Assembly (NCBI RefSeq): GCF_024298965.1
Contig: NZ_CP085193.1
Location: forward strand, 2,170,001 to 2,234,000
Direction of reading: 5' to 3'
Origin: Streptomyces rapamycinicus NRRL 5491
Lineage (GTDB): Bacteria > Actinomycetota > Actinomycetes > Streptomycetales > Streptomycetaceae
DNA length: 64,000 nucleotides
Position 1 is the stretch's first letter; the number at the start of each line of letters is the position of its first letter. Under the pieces are notes generated by a model that had not been told where the DNA came from, did not search any database, and saw only the letters and a list, made by a program, of their open reading frames with translations. A program made the translations under genes and the position numbers. Below, in pieces: positions 9,122 through 17,288 of this stretch.

Positions 9122-9245
9122 CGGCCGGCGCAGCGCGCCGACCGTAGGCGCGTTCGCCGCCCAGGGTGGATCCCGCCCGGTCTGCCCCCGTCAGGCCGAG
9201 CGGGACTTCCCCCGTGTTTCCCCCGTGCCTCCCGTTTCCTTACTT

Positions 9246-9277
9246 CCGGGCCGAGTGGGTGGCCCCACTCGGTCCGG
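9246..9277 (+). terminator. Strong hairpin after DUF6545 gene
   Basis: CCGG-G-CCGAGTGGG, loop TGGC, CCCACTCGG-T-CCGG: a 14-bp stem with one G-U pair, 125 bases past the stop at 9121. It is followed by a G/C-rich run rather than Ts, as is common for streptomycete terminators. It separates the TetR/DUF6545 unit from the HTH/ImmA unit. Confidence 0.6.
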
Positions 9278-9409
9278 CCCGGGCCCGGCCCCGGAAGGCC
9301 GGGCCGGACCAGGCCGATAGGACTGGCAGCCAACTCGGCCACCCCCGTGAGCGGAGTTAGCTAGCAGCTATCGACGAGGTCCACGGTGGCGGAGTTACGT
9401 CTGATTGTC

Positions 9410-9443
9410 AACTGACCGCTAATCTGCGAAACTGACGATTAGC
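9410..9443 (+). promoter_or_regulatory. Candidate operator/promoter region of the EspR-like gene
   Basis: Two direct AACTGAC copies (9410 and 9430, 20 bases or about two helical turns apart) are interleaved with a GCTAAT...ATTAGC inverted repeat (arms 9418-9423 and 9438-9443). It is an AT-richer patch 40-70 bases upstream of the ATG at 9482. A smaller palindrome TAGCT-AGC-AGCTA lies at 9358-9370. This could be an autoregulatory site for the HTH protein. Confidence 0.4.
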
Positions 9444-9481
9444 CGGGGGCAAAGCCGAGGAGGTGAGGGAGGGAGATTCGT

Positions 9482-9922
9482 ATGTCCGAGACTGACGACC
9501 GGCCCATGCTGGCAGTGCGTCTGGACAACCTCTTCAAGACGGTTCGTCCCAAGGGCAAGCACTGGACCAACGCCGAGGTGGCGGAGGAGCTCAAGCGGGC
9601 CAACCCCGAATTGAAGGTCGGGGGTGTGTATCTGTCGCAGTTGCGGACGGGCAAGCGCTCCAATCCCTCCCCGGACCTGCTGGCCGCCCTGGCACGCTTC
9701 TTCGGCGTGTCGGTGGCCTACTTCTTCGACGACCAGGTCGCCGAGTCGGTGCTCAGTGAGATCGCCGGCATCGAGGCGCTGCGCCAGGCCGGGGTCCGTG
9801 CCGTGGCGATGCGCGCGGCGGGGATGAAGAAGGAGAACCTCGAGGCCATCACGACCATCATGGATCAGTACCGGCAGCTCCAGGGCCTTCCGCCGGTCAG
9901 CGACACCTCGGACTCGGAATGA
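9482..9922 (+). CDS. EspR-like XRE-family HTH regulator
   Basis: 146 residues, ATG preceded by GAGGAGGTGAGGGAGGGAG. The layout follows mycobacterial EspR: LDNLFKTVRPKGKHWTNAEVAEEL, an extended HTH with GGVYLSQLRTGKRSNPSPD (EspR has YLSQLRSGNRTNPS), LARFFGVSVAYFFDD, then a C-terminal helical dimerisation region (VRAVAMRAAGMKKENLEAITTIMDQYRQLQG). EspR is a nucleoid-associated regulator; related actinobacterial proteins are commonly coupled to an ImmA/IrrE protease gene. Here that protease starts 25 bases downstream. The expected mode is protease-controlled derepression as in ImmR/ImmA or DdrO/IrrE, but that is inference. Confidence 0.88.
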   Translation: MSETDDRPMLAVRLDNLFKTVRPKGKHWTNAEVAEELKRANPELKVGGVYLSQLRTGKRSNPSPDLLAALARFFGVSVAYFFDDQVAESVLSEIAGIEALRQAGVRAVAMRAAGMKKENLEAITTIMDQYRQLQGLPPVSDTSDSE

Positions 9923-9947
9923 CACAGGCTCTGAGGGGTGCGGCTGG

Positions 9948-10517
9948 GTGAGGGGCGCAGGCAGGGGGCGGTCGGCCGATCACGACCGCCGCAGTCAGCT
10001 CAAGAAGCTCCGGAAGGCCGGTGCGCGGCGGATCGCCGACCTCGACCTGCCGGAGGTGGCCGATGTGGCCGAGCTCTGCCGCCATCTCGGCGAGGTCCGC
10101 GGCCGCCCGATCACGCTGGTCCCGATGCCGATGCCGGCGACGCACCCCTGCGGCATGTGGGTCGCCGCCCGCGACGAGGACCTCATCTTCTATGACGCCA
10201 ACACGACCAGCGCGCATCAGGAGCACATCATCTTGCACGAGCTGGGCCACATCATCTGCTGCCATCGCGGGGCGGGTTGGCTGGACGAGGCGAGCGCCCG
10301 CCTCCTCTTCCCCAACCTCGACCCCGACCTCGTGCGTGACATGCTCCTGCGCGCGACCTACGACGACGTCCAGGAGCAGGAAGCGGAGATCATCGCCTAT
10401 CTGCTCTCCCAACGGGTGGGCGGCACCGAGGAGCGGCACGGCGCGCCCGCGGCCGGGGACGCCGGGGCATCCGGGAAGGACGCCATGCTCAGCCGGATCG
10501 AACGCACCCTGATCTGA
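9948..10517 (+). CDS. ImmA/IrrE-family zinc metallo-endopeptidase
   Basis: 189 residues from a GTG start. The zinc-protease signature HEHIILHELGHIICCHRG (HELGH, HExxH type) lies near residue 95, followed by the downstream acidic region DDVQEQEAEIIAYLLSQR that supplies the third zinc ligand and helix in ImmA/IrrE proteins. Upstream HTH genes in such pairs encode the repressor that the protease cleaves. The first 30 residues are basic and probably disordered. The gene is convergent with the KS-ACP-AOS gene, with only 22 bases between the two stops, so the two transcripts must terminate within each other or overlap. Confidence 0.87.
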   Translation: MRGAGRGRSADHDRRSQLKKLRKAGARRIADLDLPEVADVAELCRHLGEVRGRPITLVPMPMPATHPCGMWVAARDEDLIFYDANTTSAHQEHIILHELGHIICCHRGAGWLDEASARLLFPNLDPDLVRDMLLRATYDDVQEQEAEIIAYLLSQRVGGTEERHGAPAAGDAGASGKDAMLSRIERTLI

Positions 10518-10539
10518 GGTTGATCCGACGGTGCCTCAC

Positions 10540-13500
10540 TCATCCCCCGGTGGCCGCCACCTCCTCGGCCAGGATCGCCACGGTGCGCCGGATGTCGTCC
10601 TCGCGGTGCTCGCTGGTGACGAAGAACCGCAGCCTGGCGAGCCCCTCCTCCACTGCGGGGTGGAAGATCGGATCGGCGATGACACCGCGGTCGAACAGCC
10701 GGTCCGCGATGTGCAGGGTCCTCGCCGAGTCGCCGAGGAGACACGGCACGATCGGCGTGTGGGCGCTGGTGCCCGTCGCAAGGCCGGCCGACCCGGCCAG
10801 GCCGAGGAAGAGCTCGGCGTTGCGCCGCAGGGCGCGCACCCGGTGGGGTTCGGCGACGATCAGCTCGGTGGCGGCCAGCGCCGCGGCCGCGTTGGCCGGG
10901 GTCAGACCGACGCTGTAGACAAAGCCCGGCAGCGTGTGCCGCAGCCACCGCACCATCCGGGCCGAGCCGCCGAGATAGCCCCCGCAGCTGGCGAACGTCT
11001 TGGACAGGGTGCCCATCCACAGGTCCACATCGGTCCGGTCGACGCCGAAGAACTCGCCGACGCCACGGCCGCGTTCGCCCACGGTGCCGATGCTGTGCGC
11101 CTCGTCGACCATCAGCAGGGCGCCGTAGCGCCGCTTCAGCTCGATCACGGCGGGCAGGTCCACCAGGTCGCCGTCCATGCTGTAGGCGCCCTCGACGACG
11201 ATCAGCACCCGTCTGAACCGGGACCGGTTGCGCCGCAGCGTGTCCTCCAGGGCGCCGACGTCGTTGTGGGCGAACGGGCGCCGCGCCGCCCCGGACAGGG
11301 CGCAGCCCTGGAGGATGCTGTCGTGGGCGAGCGCGTCGTGCACCACCAGGTCCCGCGCGCCGACGAGGTGCCCGATCGCGGTGACGTTGGTGGCGTGGCC
11401 GCTCACCAGCGCCAGGCAGTCCGCGGTGCCGAGGAAGTCGGCCAGCGCCCGCTCCAGCCGTACGGTCAGGTCCCGTTCGCCGGAGAGCACCCGGCTGGCC
11501 GAGACCGAGGTCCCGTACCGGTCCACCGCCTGGTGCACGGCCTCGTTGACCGCCGGGTGGCCGGAGAGCCCCAGGTAGTTGTAGCTGCCGAAGGACAGAT
11601 ACGGCCTTTCGCCGATCATGGTCGTATCGCGGATGGTGCCCTGGTGGACGCGGAAGTACGGGAAGTCCGCGCCGCTGCCGGTGATCGTGCTCAGGCGCTC
11701 CTCGAACTGCCGCACCTCGGGGAAGTCATCGGCGCACGCGGTCGCCGCGTCCCAGTCGGCCCGTGTCTCCCGGGGCGGTGGCTCGCCGAGGACGGGCTTT
11801 CCGGTGAGATGCGGATCGACCAGCCCGACCAGCCGTTCCACGGTGAGGTCGGGCGAGAAGATCTCCTCGGTGCGGAATCCCGGTATCCGCTTGCCGATGT
11901 TGACCTCCAGCTCCTGGAGCATCAGGGAGTCGAAGCCGAGGTCGGTCACCAGCTCCATCCGCTCGGTCAGATCGGCGAGCGGGAAGACACCGGTCCGCGA
12001 GAGCTCTTCGAGCACGATGGACGCGGCGGATCCGCCACCTGCCCGCGCGTCCACCGGCCCGGTCCGGCCCTCCCCCACCGCCGCGAGGGCGGGCGGGGCC
12101 TCCTCGGGCGCGCGCGCCGACTCGTCCACCGCCCAGTGGTGACGCGGGGCGAGCGGACTCGGTGGCAGGGTGCAGGGGGGTATGTGCTCCACCACCGGGC
12201 GGAGCCCCGCGCCGGTGACCGCCCGCTCGGCGAGCCGGGCCAGCGCGGCCGGACGCTCCCCGGCGGGCAGCGAGCCCGGCGCGGGCACGGCGGCCTCCGG
12301 CCGCTCACCGGGTGGTACCGTCCCGGCCATCTGCCCCGGCCCGAGCCGCCCGGTGCGGCCGGCCGCCCCCGCCTCGGCGGCGGCGGTCAGCTTGGTGACG
12401 GCGTCGGCGGTGTCCTCGGCCACCAGGGCGAGGCGTTCGGCGAGCGGAGCCCGGCGGGCCAGGGTCTCCGCCACCCCGGCCAGCGGCGGACGGTCCTCGG
12501 CGAGGGTGTCGGCCAGCTCCCGGGCGTAACGGACCAGCCCGGCCCGGTCGCGGGCGCTGAGCACCAGCAGCCGCGGCCCCTCCTCCGGTGCGGGACGGGC
12601 CGGTGCGGTGGCGCACTCCTCGACCACCAGATGGACACCGGTGCCACCGAAGCCGAAGGCGCTCACCCCAGCCCGGCGCGGCTGCCCGGACTCCGGCCAT
12701 ACGGTGGGCTTCGTCGGGACGATCAGCCGTGCGGCGTCGAGCCCGGAGCGGTCGGCGAGGTCGAACTCGGGCTGCGGCGGTATCACTCCCCGGTGCACGG
12801 CCAGCACCGTCTTGACCAGACCGGCCATCCCGGCGGCGTTGAGCGCGTGTCCGACCACCGCCTTCACCGCGCCGAGGAAGGCGGGCGCGCCCCGCTCGCC
12901 CCGCAGTTCGCCCAGGACACCGACCTCGACCGGATCGCCGACCGTGGTCCCGGTGCCGTGCGCCTCGAGGTAGCCCACCGAGTCCGGGGTCAGATCGGCG
13001 TCGCGGTAGGCCCGGCGCAGGGCCCTGAGCTGACCGGCCGCCTGGGGGTGCATCCCGCCCTGTACGGTCCCGTCGTTGGCCGTGCCCACGCCCCGGATCA
13101 CCGCGTAGACCCGGTCGCCGGCGGCCAGCGCGTCGGCCAGGGGGCGCAGCGCCAGGACCCCGGCGCCCTCCCCCAGGACGAAGCCATCGGCCTCGGCGCC
13201 GAACGGCAGGCATCTGCCGCTGCGCGAGATGGCGCCGATCCGACACAGCCCCACCAGCAGGTCGGGGGCGAGGATCAGCTGGGCGCCGCCCGCGAGGGCG
13301 ATGCGGCAGCGCCCCGCGCGCAGTGCGAACACGGCGTTGGCCACGGCCATGAGGCCACCGGAGCACGCCGAGTCCAGCGCGTAGCTCTCGCCGTGCAGAT
13401 CGAAGACCGAACTGACGGTGTTCGGCCCCATGTTGAGCAGCAGTCCGGCCACGGACGAGCCGTGCAGCCCGTCCACCGCGCGGACCGTCTCCGGCCACCG

Positions 13501-14007
13501 GGGATCGGTGGCCCGCGCCCCGAACTCGCCGCCGGTCAGCTGGCGCATCCGGATGCGCATCGTGGTGATCTCGCGGTAGCCGCTCTCGGTGAGCGCCGTG
13601 ATCACCGAGGTCTCCTCGCGGTCGAAGCCCTCGGCCTCCCATCCGGCGTCCTGGATCGCCTCCCGGGTCAGGTCGATCAGCAGCCGCCCTTGCGGGTCCA
13701 TCGATCTGGCCCGGCGGGGTGGGATGCCGTAGTGCGCCGCGTCGAAGTGGCCCACGTCCGGCAGCAGAGCCATGGTGTCCGTGTAGGTCGAGGATGTGTC
13801 ACGTAAGTTGTCGCTGAGGAAGGTGGCGGTGCGCCATCTCGAGTCCGGGACGGTGGCGAACTGCGCCCGCGGTTCATTGAGGAGCCGCCAGTACTGGTTG
13901 ACGTTCCACGCCCCCGGGAACCGGCAGGCCATTCCCACGATCGCGACGTCATCGCGCCGCGTTCCGCTTGCGCCCACTGTGGATTCCTTCGCTGTCACGG
14001 CCGTCAC
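10540..14007 (-). CDS. AT-less ketosynthase - ACP - alpha-oxoamine synthase megaenzyme
   Basis: About 1155 residues in three parts. (1) Ketosynthase, residues about 15-430, with an intact triad: DSACSGG cysteine, EAHGTGT histidine and the GHALNAAG histidine. (2) A linker that keeps the KS-AT linker motif (LLVLSARDRAGLVRYA) and a post-AT-like motif (LPPSPLAPRHHW), but the acyltransferase between them is replaced by about 50 Pro/Gly-rich residues. An ACP follows with TDLGFDSLMLQEL. (3) A PLP-dependent alpha-oxoamine synthase (KBL/AONS/serine palmitoyltransferase class): SYNYLGLSG, MVDEAHSIG and LWMGTLSKTF with the Schiff-base lysine. Expected chemistry: the KS elongates an acyl chain with units loaded in trans, and the AOS releases it by decarboxylative condensation with an amino acid to an alpha-amino ketone. 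The GTG at 14007 overlaps the TGA of the upstream epimerase (GTGA). Substrate unknown. Confidence 0.88.
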   Translation of the reverse strand: MTAVTAKESTVGASGTRRDDVAIVGMACRFPGAWNVNQYWRLLNEPRAQFATVPDSRWRTATFLSDNLRDTSSTYTDTMALLPDVGHFDAAHYGIPPRRARSMDPQGRLLIDLTREAIQDAGWEAEGFDREETSVITALTESGYREITTMRIRMRQLTGGEFGARATDPRWPETVRAVDGLHGSSVAGLLLNMGPNTVSSVFDLHGESYALDSACSGGLMAVANAVFALRAGRCRIALAGGAQLILAPDLLVGLCRIGAISRSGRCLPFGAEADGFVLGEGAGVLALRPLADALAAGDRVYAVIRGVGTANDGTVQGGMHPQAAGQLRALRRAYRDADLTPDSVGYLEAHGTGTTVGDPVEVGVLGELRGERGAPAFLGAVKAVVGHALNAAGMAGLVKTVLAVHRGVIPPQPEFDLADRSGLDAARLIVPTKPTVWPESGQPRRAGVSAFGFGGTGVHLVVEECATAPARPAPEEGPRLLVLSARDRAGLVRYARELADTLAEDRPPLAGVAETLARRAPLAERLALVAEDTADAVTKLTAAAEAGAAGRTGRLGPGQMAGTVPPGERPEAAVPAPGSLPAGERPAALARLAERAVTGAGLRPVVEHIPPCTLPPSPLAPRHHWAVDESARAPEEAPPALAAVGEGRTGPVDARAGGGSAASIVLEELSRTGVFPLADLTERMELVTDLGFDSLMLQELEVNIGKRIPGFRTEEIFSPDLTVERLVGLVDPHLTGKPVLGEPPPRETRADWDAATACADDFPEVRQFEERLSTITGSGADFPYFRVHQGTIRDTTMIGERPYLSFGSYNYLGLSGHPAVNEAVHQAVDRYGTSVSASRVLSGERDLTVRLERALADFLGTADCLALVSGHATNVTAIGHLVGARDLVVHDALAHDSILQGCALSGAARRPFAHNDVGALEDTLRRNRSRFRRVLIVVEGAYSMDGDLVDLPAVIELKRRYGALLMVDEAHSIGTVGERGRGVGEFFGVDRTDVDLWMGTLSKTFASCGGYLGGSARMVRWLRHTLPGFVYSVGLTPANAAAALAATELIVAEPHRVRALRRNAELFLGLAGSAGLATGTSAHTPIVPCLLGDSARTLHIADRLFDRGVIADPIFHPAVEEGLARLRFFVTSEHREDDIRRTVAILAEEVAATGG

Positions 14008-14945
14008 CGGGCGGTGGCCAGTCGCTCGCGCCACCACTCCACCGTCGCCTTGACCTGCTCGTCGACGGGGGTGGCGCGCACCGCGAACTCGGCTTCGTAG
14101 GCACTCGCGTCCATGATGAAGGGCCGGTCGAACTGGTACCGGACCTCCTTCAGTTCGCGGAGCAGCGGGGAGACCAGCGACGCGAGTCCCAGCACGGCCG
14201 ACGGCAGCCTGCGCACCGCGACCGGCCCGGTCTCCGCCTCGGTGGCGAGGCGGTCGACCATCTCGCGGGTGGACAGCGCGGGCGCCGTCGGCACGTGCCA
14301 GGCCCGCCCCCAGGCCCGCTCCTCGCCCGCCACCTCGGCCAGGGCGGCGGCCACGTCGGGGATATAGCTCCAGCTGTGCGGGGTGTCGGGGTCCCCGAGC
14401 GAGGAGACCGACTTGCCGCGCAGCACAGCCGGCACGACCCGCCCGGCAAGGTGTCCGCCGTCGGTGACCCCGGGCCCGAAGAAGTCCGACGCCCGCACCT
14501 CGACCGCCTTGATACGGCCCTGCTCATGGAGGGCTCGCGCCTGCTCCCACCCGGCGGCGCGCACCCGCCCCTTGGTGCCGGTGGCGGCGAGCGGCAGCTC
14601 CTCGGTCATGGGGCCGTCCACCGGGCCGTACCCGTAGAGGTTACCCAGCATGACCAGGACCGCCCCGGTGGCCTCGGCGGTCGCGCGGAGCGACGAGGCC
14701 AGGGACGGCCATTCACTCGCCCAGCGGTGGTAGGGCGGTGCGCCGCAGCTGTAGAGGGCGACCGCGCCCCGCACGGCCTCGGTCAGTCGCTCACTGTCCG
14801 TCGCGTCCAGCGCGACATGCTCGATACCCGGTTCCGGGCTGCGGCCCGACCTGGTGATGACACGTACCGTATGGCCTCTTTCGGCGAGCAGCCGAGCAGT
14901 GGCCGCCCCCGCGGGCCCGAATCCTATGACGACATGAAGGTTCAC
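14004..14945 (-). CDS. NAD(P)-dependent epimerase/dehydratase-family (extended SDR) protein
   Basis: 313 residues, beginning MNLHVVIGFGPAGAATARLLAERGH, a Rossmann beta-alpha-beta fold with GxGxxG. The canonical SDR YxxxK is not clear; the catalytic region reads LVMLGNLYGYGPV followed by KGRVRAAGWEQARAL, as in atypical extended SDRs that act as NAD(P)H reductases or epimerases. Later motifs (VEVRASDFFGPGV, SWSYIPDVAAALAEV, WHVPTAPALSTREMV) are typical of the family. Its TGA overlaps the GTG of the KS-ACP-AOS gene, so the two are translationally coupled. A likely but unproven role is reduction of the alpha-amino ketone released by the AOS domain, in the way ketosphinganine reductase follows serine palmitoyltransferase. 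Confidence 0.8.
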   Translation of the reverse strand: MNLHVVIGFGPAGAATARLLAERGHTVRVITRSGRSPEPGIEHVALDATDSERLTEAVRGAVALYSCGAPPYHRWASEWPSLASSLRATAEATGAVLVMLGNLYGYGPVDGPMTEELPLAATGTKGRVRAAGWEQARALHEQGRIKAVEVRASDFFGPGVTDGGHLAGRVVPAVLRGKSVSSLGDPDTPHSWSYIPDVAAALAEVAGEERAWGRAWHVPTAPALSTREMVDRLATEAETGPVAVRRLPSAVLGLASLVSPLLRELKEVRYQFDRPFIMDASAYEAEFAVRATPVDEQVKATVEWWRERLATAR

Positions 14946-15002
14946 GCGCGCACACTAGCGCGAGTATCTGTGGCTTTTGCGGCAGACGTTCCGATGGGCC
15001 GG

Positions 15003-16592
15003 TCACCGGGAGGCGTCGGTTTGCGCTGACGGCAGGTAGCGCGGCGCTCGCCAGGCGTGAAGCCGGCGCTCCACCGCGGCGCCCAGCGACAGCAGTTCGG
15101 TGTCCTTGCGGTCACCGGCCATCAGGAGCACACCCACGGGCAGCTCGTCCACGAACCCGGCGGGCACCGACAGGGACGGGTATCCGGCCACCGCCGCGGG
15201 GGTCGAGGACGGGATCACATCATTGTCGCCGCGTGCGCAGTCGGTGGTCCAGGCGGGCGGGTTCGTCGGCGAGGCGATGGCGTCCAGTCGATGGGTGGCC
15301 ATGGTCTCGTCGAGGGAACGCCGCGAAAGGTCCTTCAACTCGGCGCGCATGGCCCGGTATTCGGGGTCGGTGGTGGGAGGCGCGGCAAGCGCCTGCTCGA
15401 ACAGCTCCTGGCCCGCGAAGCAGCTCTGCTCCGCCGGGTGGGCGCGGTTGAATTCGATCAGCTCGGCGAGGTCTCGCGGGCCCTTGCGGGTGGCGAGGTA
15501 GGCGTCGATGTCCCGGTGGAACTCGCTCAGCAGCGCGGGGAACTCCAGCTCGGCCAGCCGGTCCTGGTACGGCGGTGTCACCTCGACGACCTCGGCCCCC
15601 GCCGTACGCAGTCGCTTCGCGGTACGGGTCATCACGGCGTCCACCTCGGGCCCGAGCGAGGGCAGCCGCCACAGGCCGATGCGCTTGCCGCGCAGACCGG
15701 ACGTCTTCGGAAGGGCGGCGGGATCGCCTGGGAGTGCGGTGTCGCTGAGCACCGAGAAGGTGAGCGCGGTGTCGATCACATTGCGCGCCATCGGCCCCGC
15801 GGTGTCCTGCTCGGCGGAGATCGGGACCACTCCGGACTGGCTGACGAGGCCGAGGCTGGGCTTGTGGCCGACCACCCCGTTCATCCCGGCCGGGCACACG
15901 ATGGAGCCGTCGGTCTCGGTGCCGATCGCAACCTGCGCAAGCGACGCGGCGAGCGCGGCGCCCGAACCGGCGGACGACCCGCAGGGATTCCGGTCCAGTA
16001 CGTAGGGGTTGCTGGTCTGCCCGCCCACCGCCGACCACCCCGAAGTCGGCTTGGCAGCACGGAAGTTGGCCCACTCGGACAGGTTGGTCTTGCCGAGGAT
16101 CACCGCCCCCGCGTGGCGCAGCCGCGTCACCAGGGCGGCGTCCGCGTCCGGCGGACTTCCGGCCAGCGCCAGCGAACCGGCGGTCGTGGGCAGGTCGCGG
16201 GTGTTCACATTGTCCTTGAGGAGGACGGGGATGCCGTCGAGCGGGCCACGGGTGTGGCCGTCGCGGTGCCTGGCGTCGCTGGCGGCCGCCTGCCGCAGGG
16301 CGGTGGGGTCGGTGCGCAGCACCGCGTGGATCGTGGGGTCGATGGCCTTGATCCGCCGCAGATAGGCGATGGTCAGGGCGGCCGAGGTCAGCGAACCGTT
16401 CGCCATCCGCGTCTGGAGTTGCGGGATCGTCACCGTGTCGAGGTCGAAGCCGAGTTCGGTGGGGGAAGCGGCCGACGGCGACGGGATGCCACCGCCGGTA
16501 TCGGCGGCCTCGGCCCGCGGTTGCGGTGCGCCCGCGCAGAGGGAGCCCGCCACCAGGGCGGCGACCAGCGTGGCAAGGCTCGGCTTCCTCAT
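15003..16592 (-). CDS. Secreted amidase (amidase-signature family)
   Basis: About 529 residues from ATG 16592. The signal peptide is MRKPSLATLVAALVAGSLC followed by AGAPQPRAEA. The amidase-signature catalytic triad is visible: Lys in PVLLKDNVNT, the first Ser in the NPCGSSAGSGAALA glycine/serine-rich loop, and the second Ser in ETDGSIVCPAG. The C-terminal IASPTNPPAW and PAGFVDELPVGVLLMAGDR segments also fit. The start region is ambiguous: four in-frame ATGs at 16619, 16610, 16601 and 16592, each followed by AGG, give MRVMRSMRVMRK. The last or second-last has the better GAGG-type spacing and leaves a normal signal peptide. It lies 57 bases upstream of the epimerase on the same strand; it may be cotranscribed with the KS-AOS pair or just a neighbour. 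Substrate unknown. Confidence 0.88.
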   Translation of the reverse strand: MRKPSLATLVAALVAGSLCAGAPQPRAEAADTGGGIPSPSAASPTELGFDLDTVTIPQLQTRMANGSLTSAALTIAYLRRIKAIDPTIHAVLRTDPTALRQAAASDARHRDGHTRGPLDGIPVLLKDNVNTRDLPTTAGSLALAGSPPDADAALVTRLRHAGAVILGKTNLSEWANFRAAKPTSGWSAVGGQTSNPYVLDRNPCGSSAGSGAALAASLAQVAIGTETDGSIVCPAGMNGVVGHKPSLGLVSQSGVVPISAEQDTAGPMARNVIDTALTFSVLSDTALPGDPAALPKTSGLRGKRIGLWRLPSLGPEVDAVMTRTAKRLRTAGAEVVEVTPPYQDRLAELEFPALLSEFHRDIDAYLATRKGPRDLAELIEFNRAHPAEQSCFAGQELFEQALAAPPTTDPEYRAMRAELKDLSRRSLDETMATHRLDAIASPTNPPAWTTDCARGDNDVIPSSTPAAVAGYPSLSVPAGFVDELPVGVLLMAGDRKDTELLSLGAAVERRLHAWRAPRYLPSAQTDASR

Positions 16593-16627
16593 GACCCTCA
16601 TGCTCCTCATGACCCTCATGAGGGTCA
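16590..16627. repeat. Tandem ATGAGG start repeats with an 18-bp palindrome
   Basis: On the minus strand the amidase start reads ATGAGG(GTC/AGC) three times plus ATGAGG. The top-strand segment 16610-16627, TGACCCTCATGAGGGTCA, is a perfect 18-bp palindrome covering the first ATG. It could be an operator, or a by-product of the repeat. Confidence 0.55.
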
Positions 16628-16639
16628 GCGCACTACAGG

Positions 16640-17250
16640 CCGGTGACCCCGCGCAAGGGGCTTACGCGCCGAGCTTGGGCCCGGGGGCCCCGGGGTGCCC
16701 GGCGGACCGCGCGGCGGAGCCGCACACCGAGGGCTTTCCCCTCCCCGCCCCTTCCCGATACCAGAGGCTCCGCCCCTGGACCCCGGCCCCCGGGCCGGAG
16801 CCCCGCCACGCGGCGAAGCCGCATACCGATGCCGCGGGAAGGGGCGAAGCCCTGGGCCGGGGCCTGGAGCGGAGCCCCGCGCCGGAGCCCCGGGCCGGGG
16901 GCTGGGGCGAAGCCCGCGCCGGAGCCTGGAGCGAAGCCCCGCGCCGGAGCCTCAGGCGAAGCCCCTCGCTGGGGCCTCCGACCCGAGGCCCGAAGCGGAG
17001 CCCCAGCCCGAGGCCTGGGGCGAAGCCCCACGCCGGAGCCCCGGGCCGGGGGCTGAGGCGAAGACCCGCTCCCGGGTCTCGGGCGAAGCCCCTCACCGGG
17101 GCCTCGGGCGCAGCCCCGCGCCGGAGCCTCAGGCGAAGCCCCGAGCCGGGGTCCGGGGCGGAGTCCCGGTTTCGGGGGCTGGGGCGGAGGCCCGGTTTCG
17201 GGGGCTGGGGCGGAGTCCCGGTTTTGGGAAGGGGCGGGGAGGGGAATCGC
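16640..17250. repeat. GC-rich imperfect-repeat island (GGGGCGAAGCCCC-type)
   Basis: A gene-free 0.6 kb stretch between the amidase start and the P450 stop, filled with variants of GGGGCGAAGCCCC, GCGCCGGAGCC, CCGGGCCGGGG and GGGGCGGAGTCCCGG. Many copies can form short hairpins (GGGGC-GAA-GCCCC). Spacing is irregular, about 18-30 bases. Open frames here encode only Pro/Ala/Gly/Arg repeats on both strands and have no credible ribosome site, so I do not call a gene. Similar 'GCGGAAGCCCC' units recur at 43133-43199, so this is a dispersed streptomycete intergenic repeat family. It may also terminate P450 transcription. Confidence 0.7.
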
Positions 17251-17288
17251 TCGCCGCAGGCGGCATGGTCCGTCCGCGGACATACCCC

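Noticed and set aside
10531..13806. A long open frame of 1091 codons on the plus strand opposite the KS-ACP-AOS gene
   Set aside because: Its translation is Gly/Arg/Val/His-rich without domains, a typical mirror of high-GC coding DNA, while the minus strand encodes clear KS, ACP and AOS motifs.
16640..17250. Possible CRISPR array in the repeat island
   Set aside because: Unit lengths and spacings are irregular, there are no unique spacers of constant size, and no cas gene is present.
16695..17280. Pro/Arg/Gly-rich open frames on both strands in the repeat island
   Set aside because: They are translations of GC-rich repeats, have no good ribosome site and read equally 'open' on both strands.
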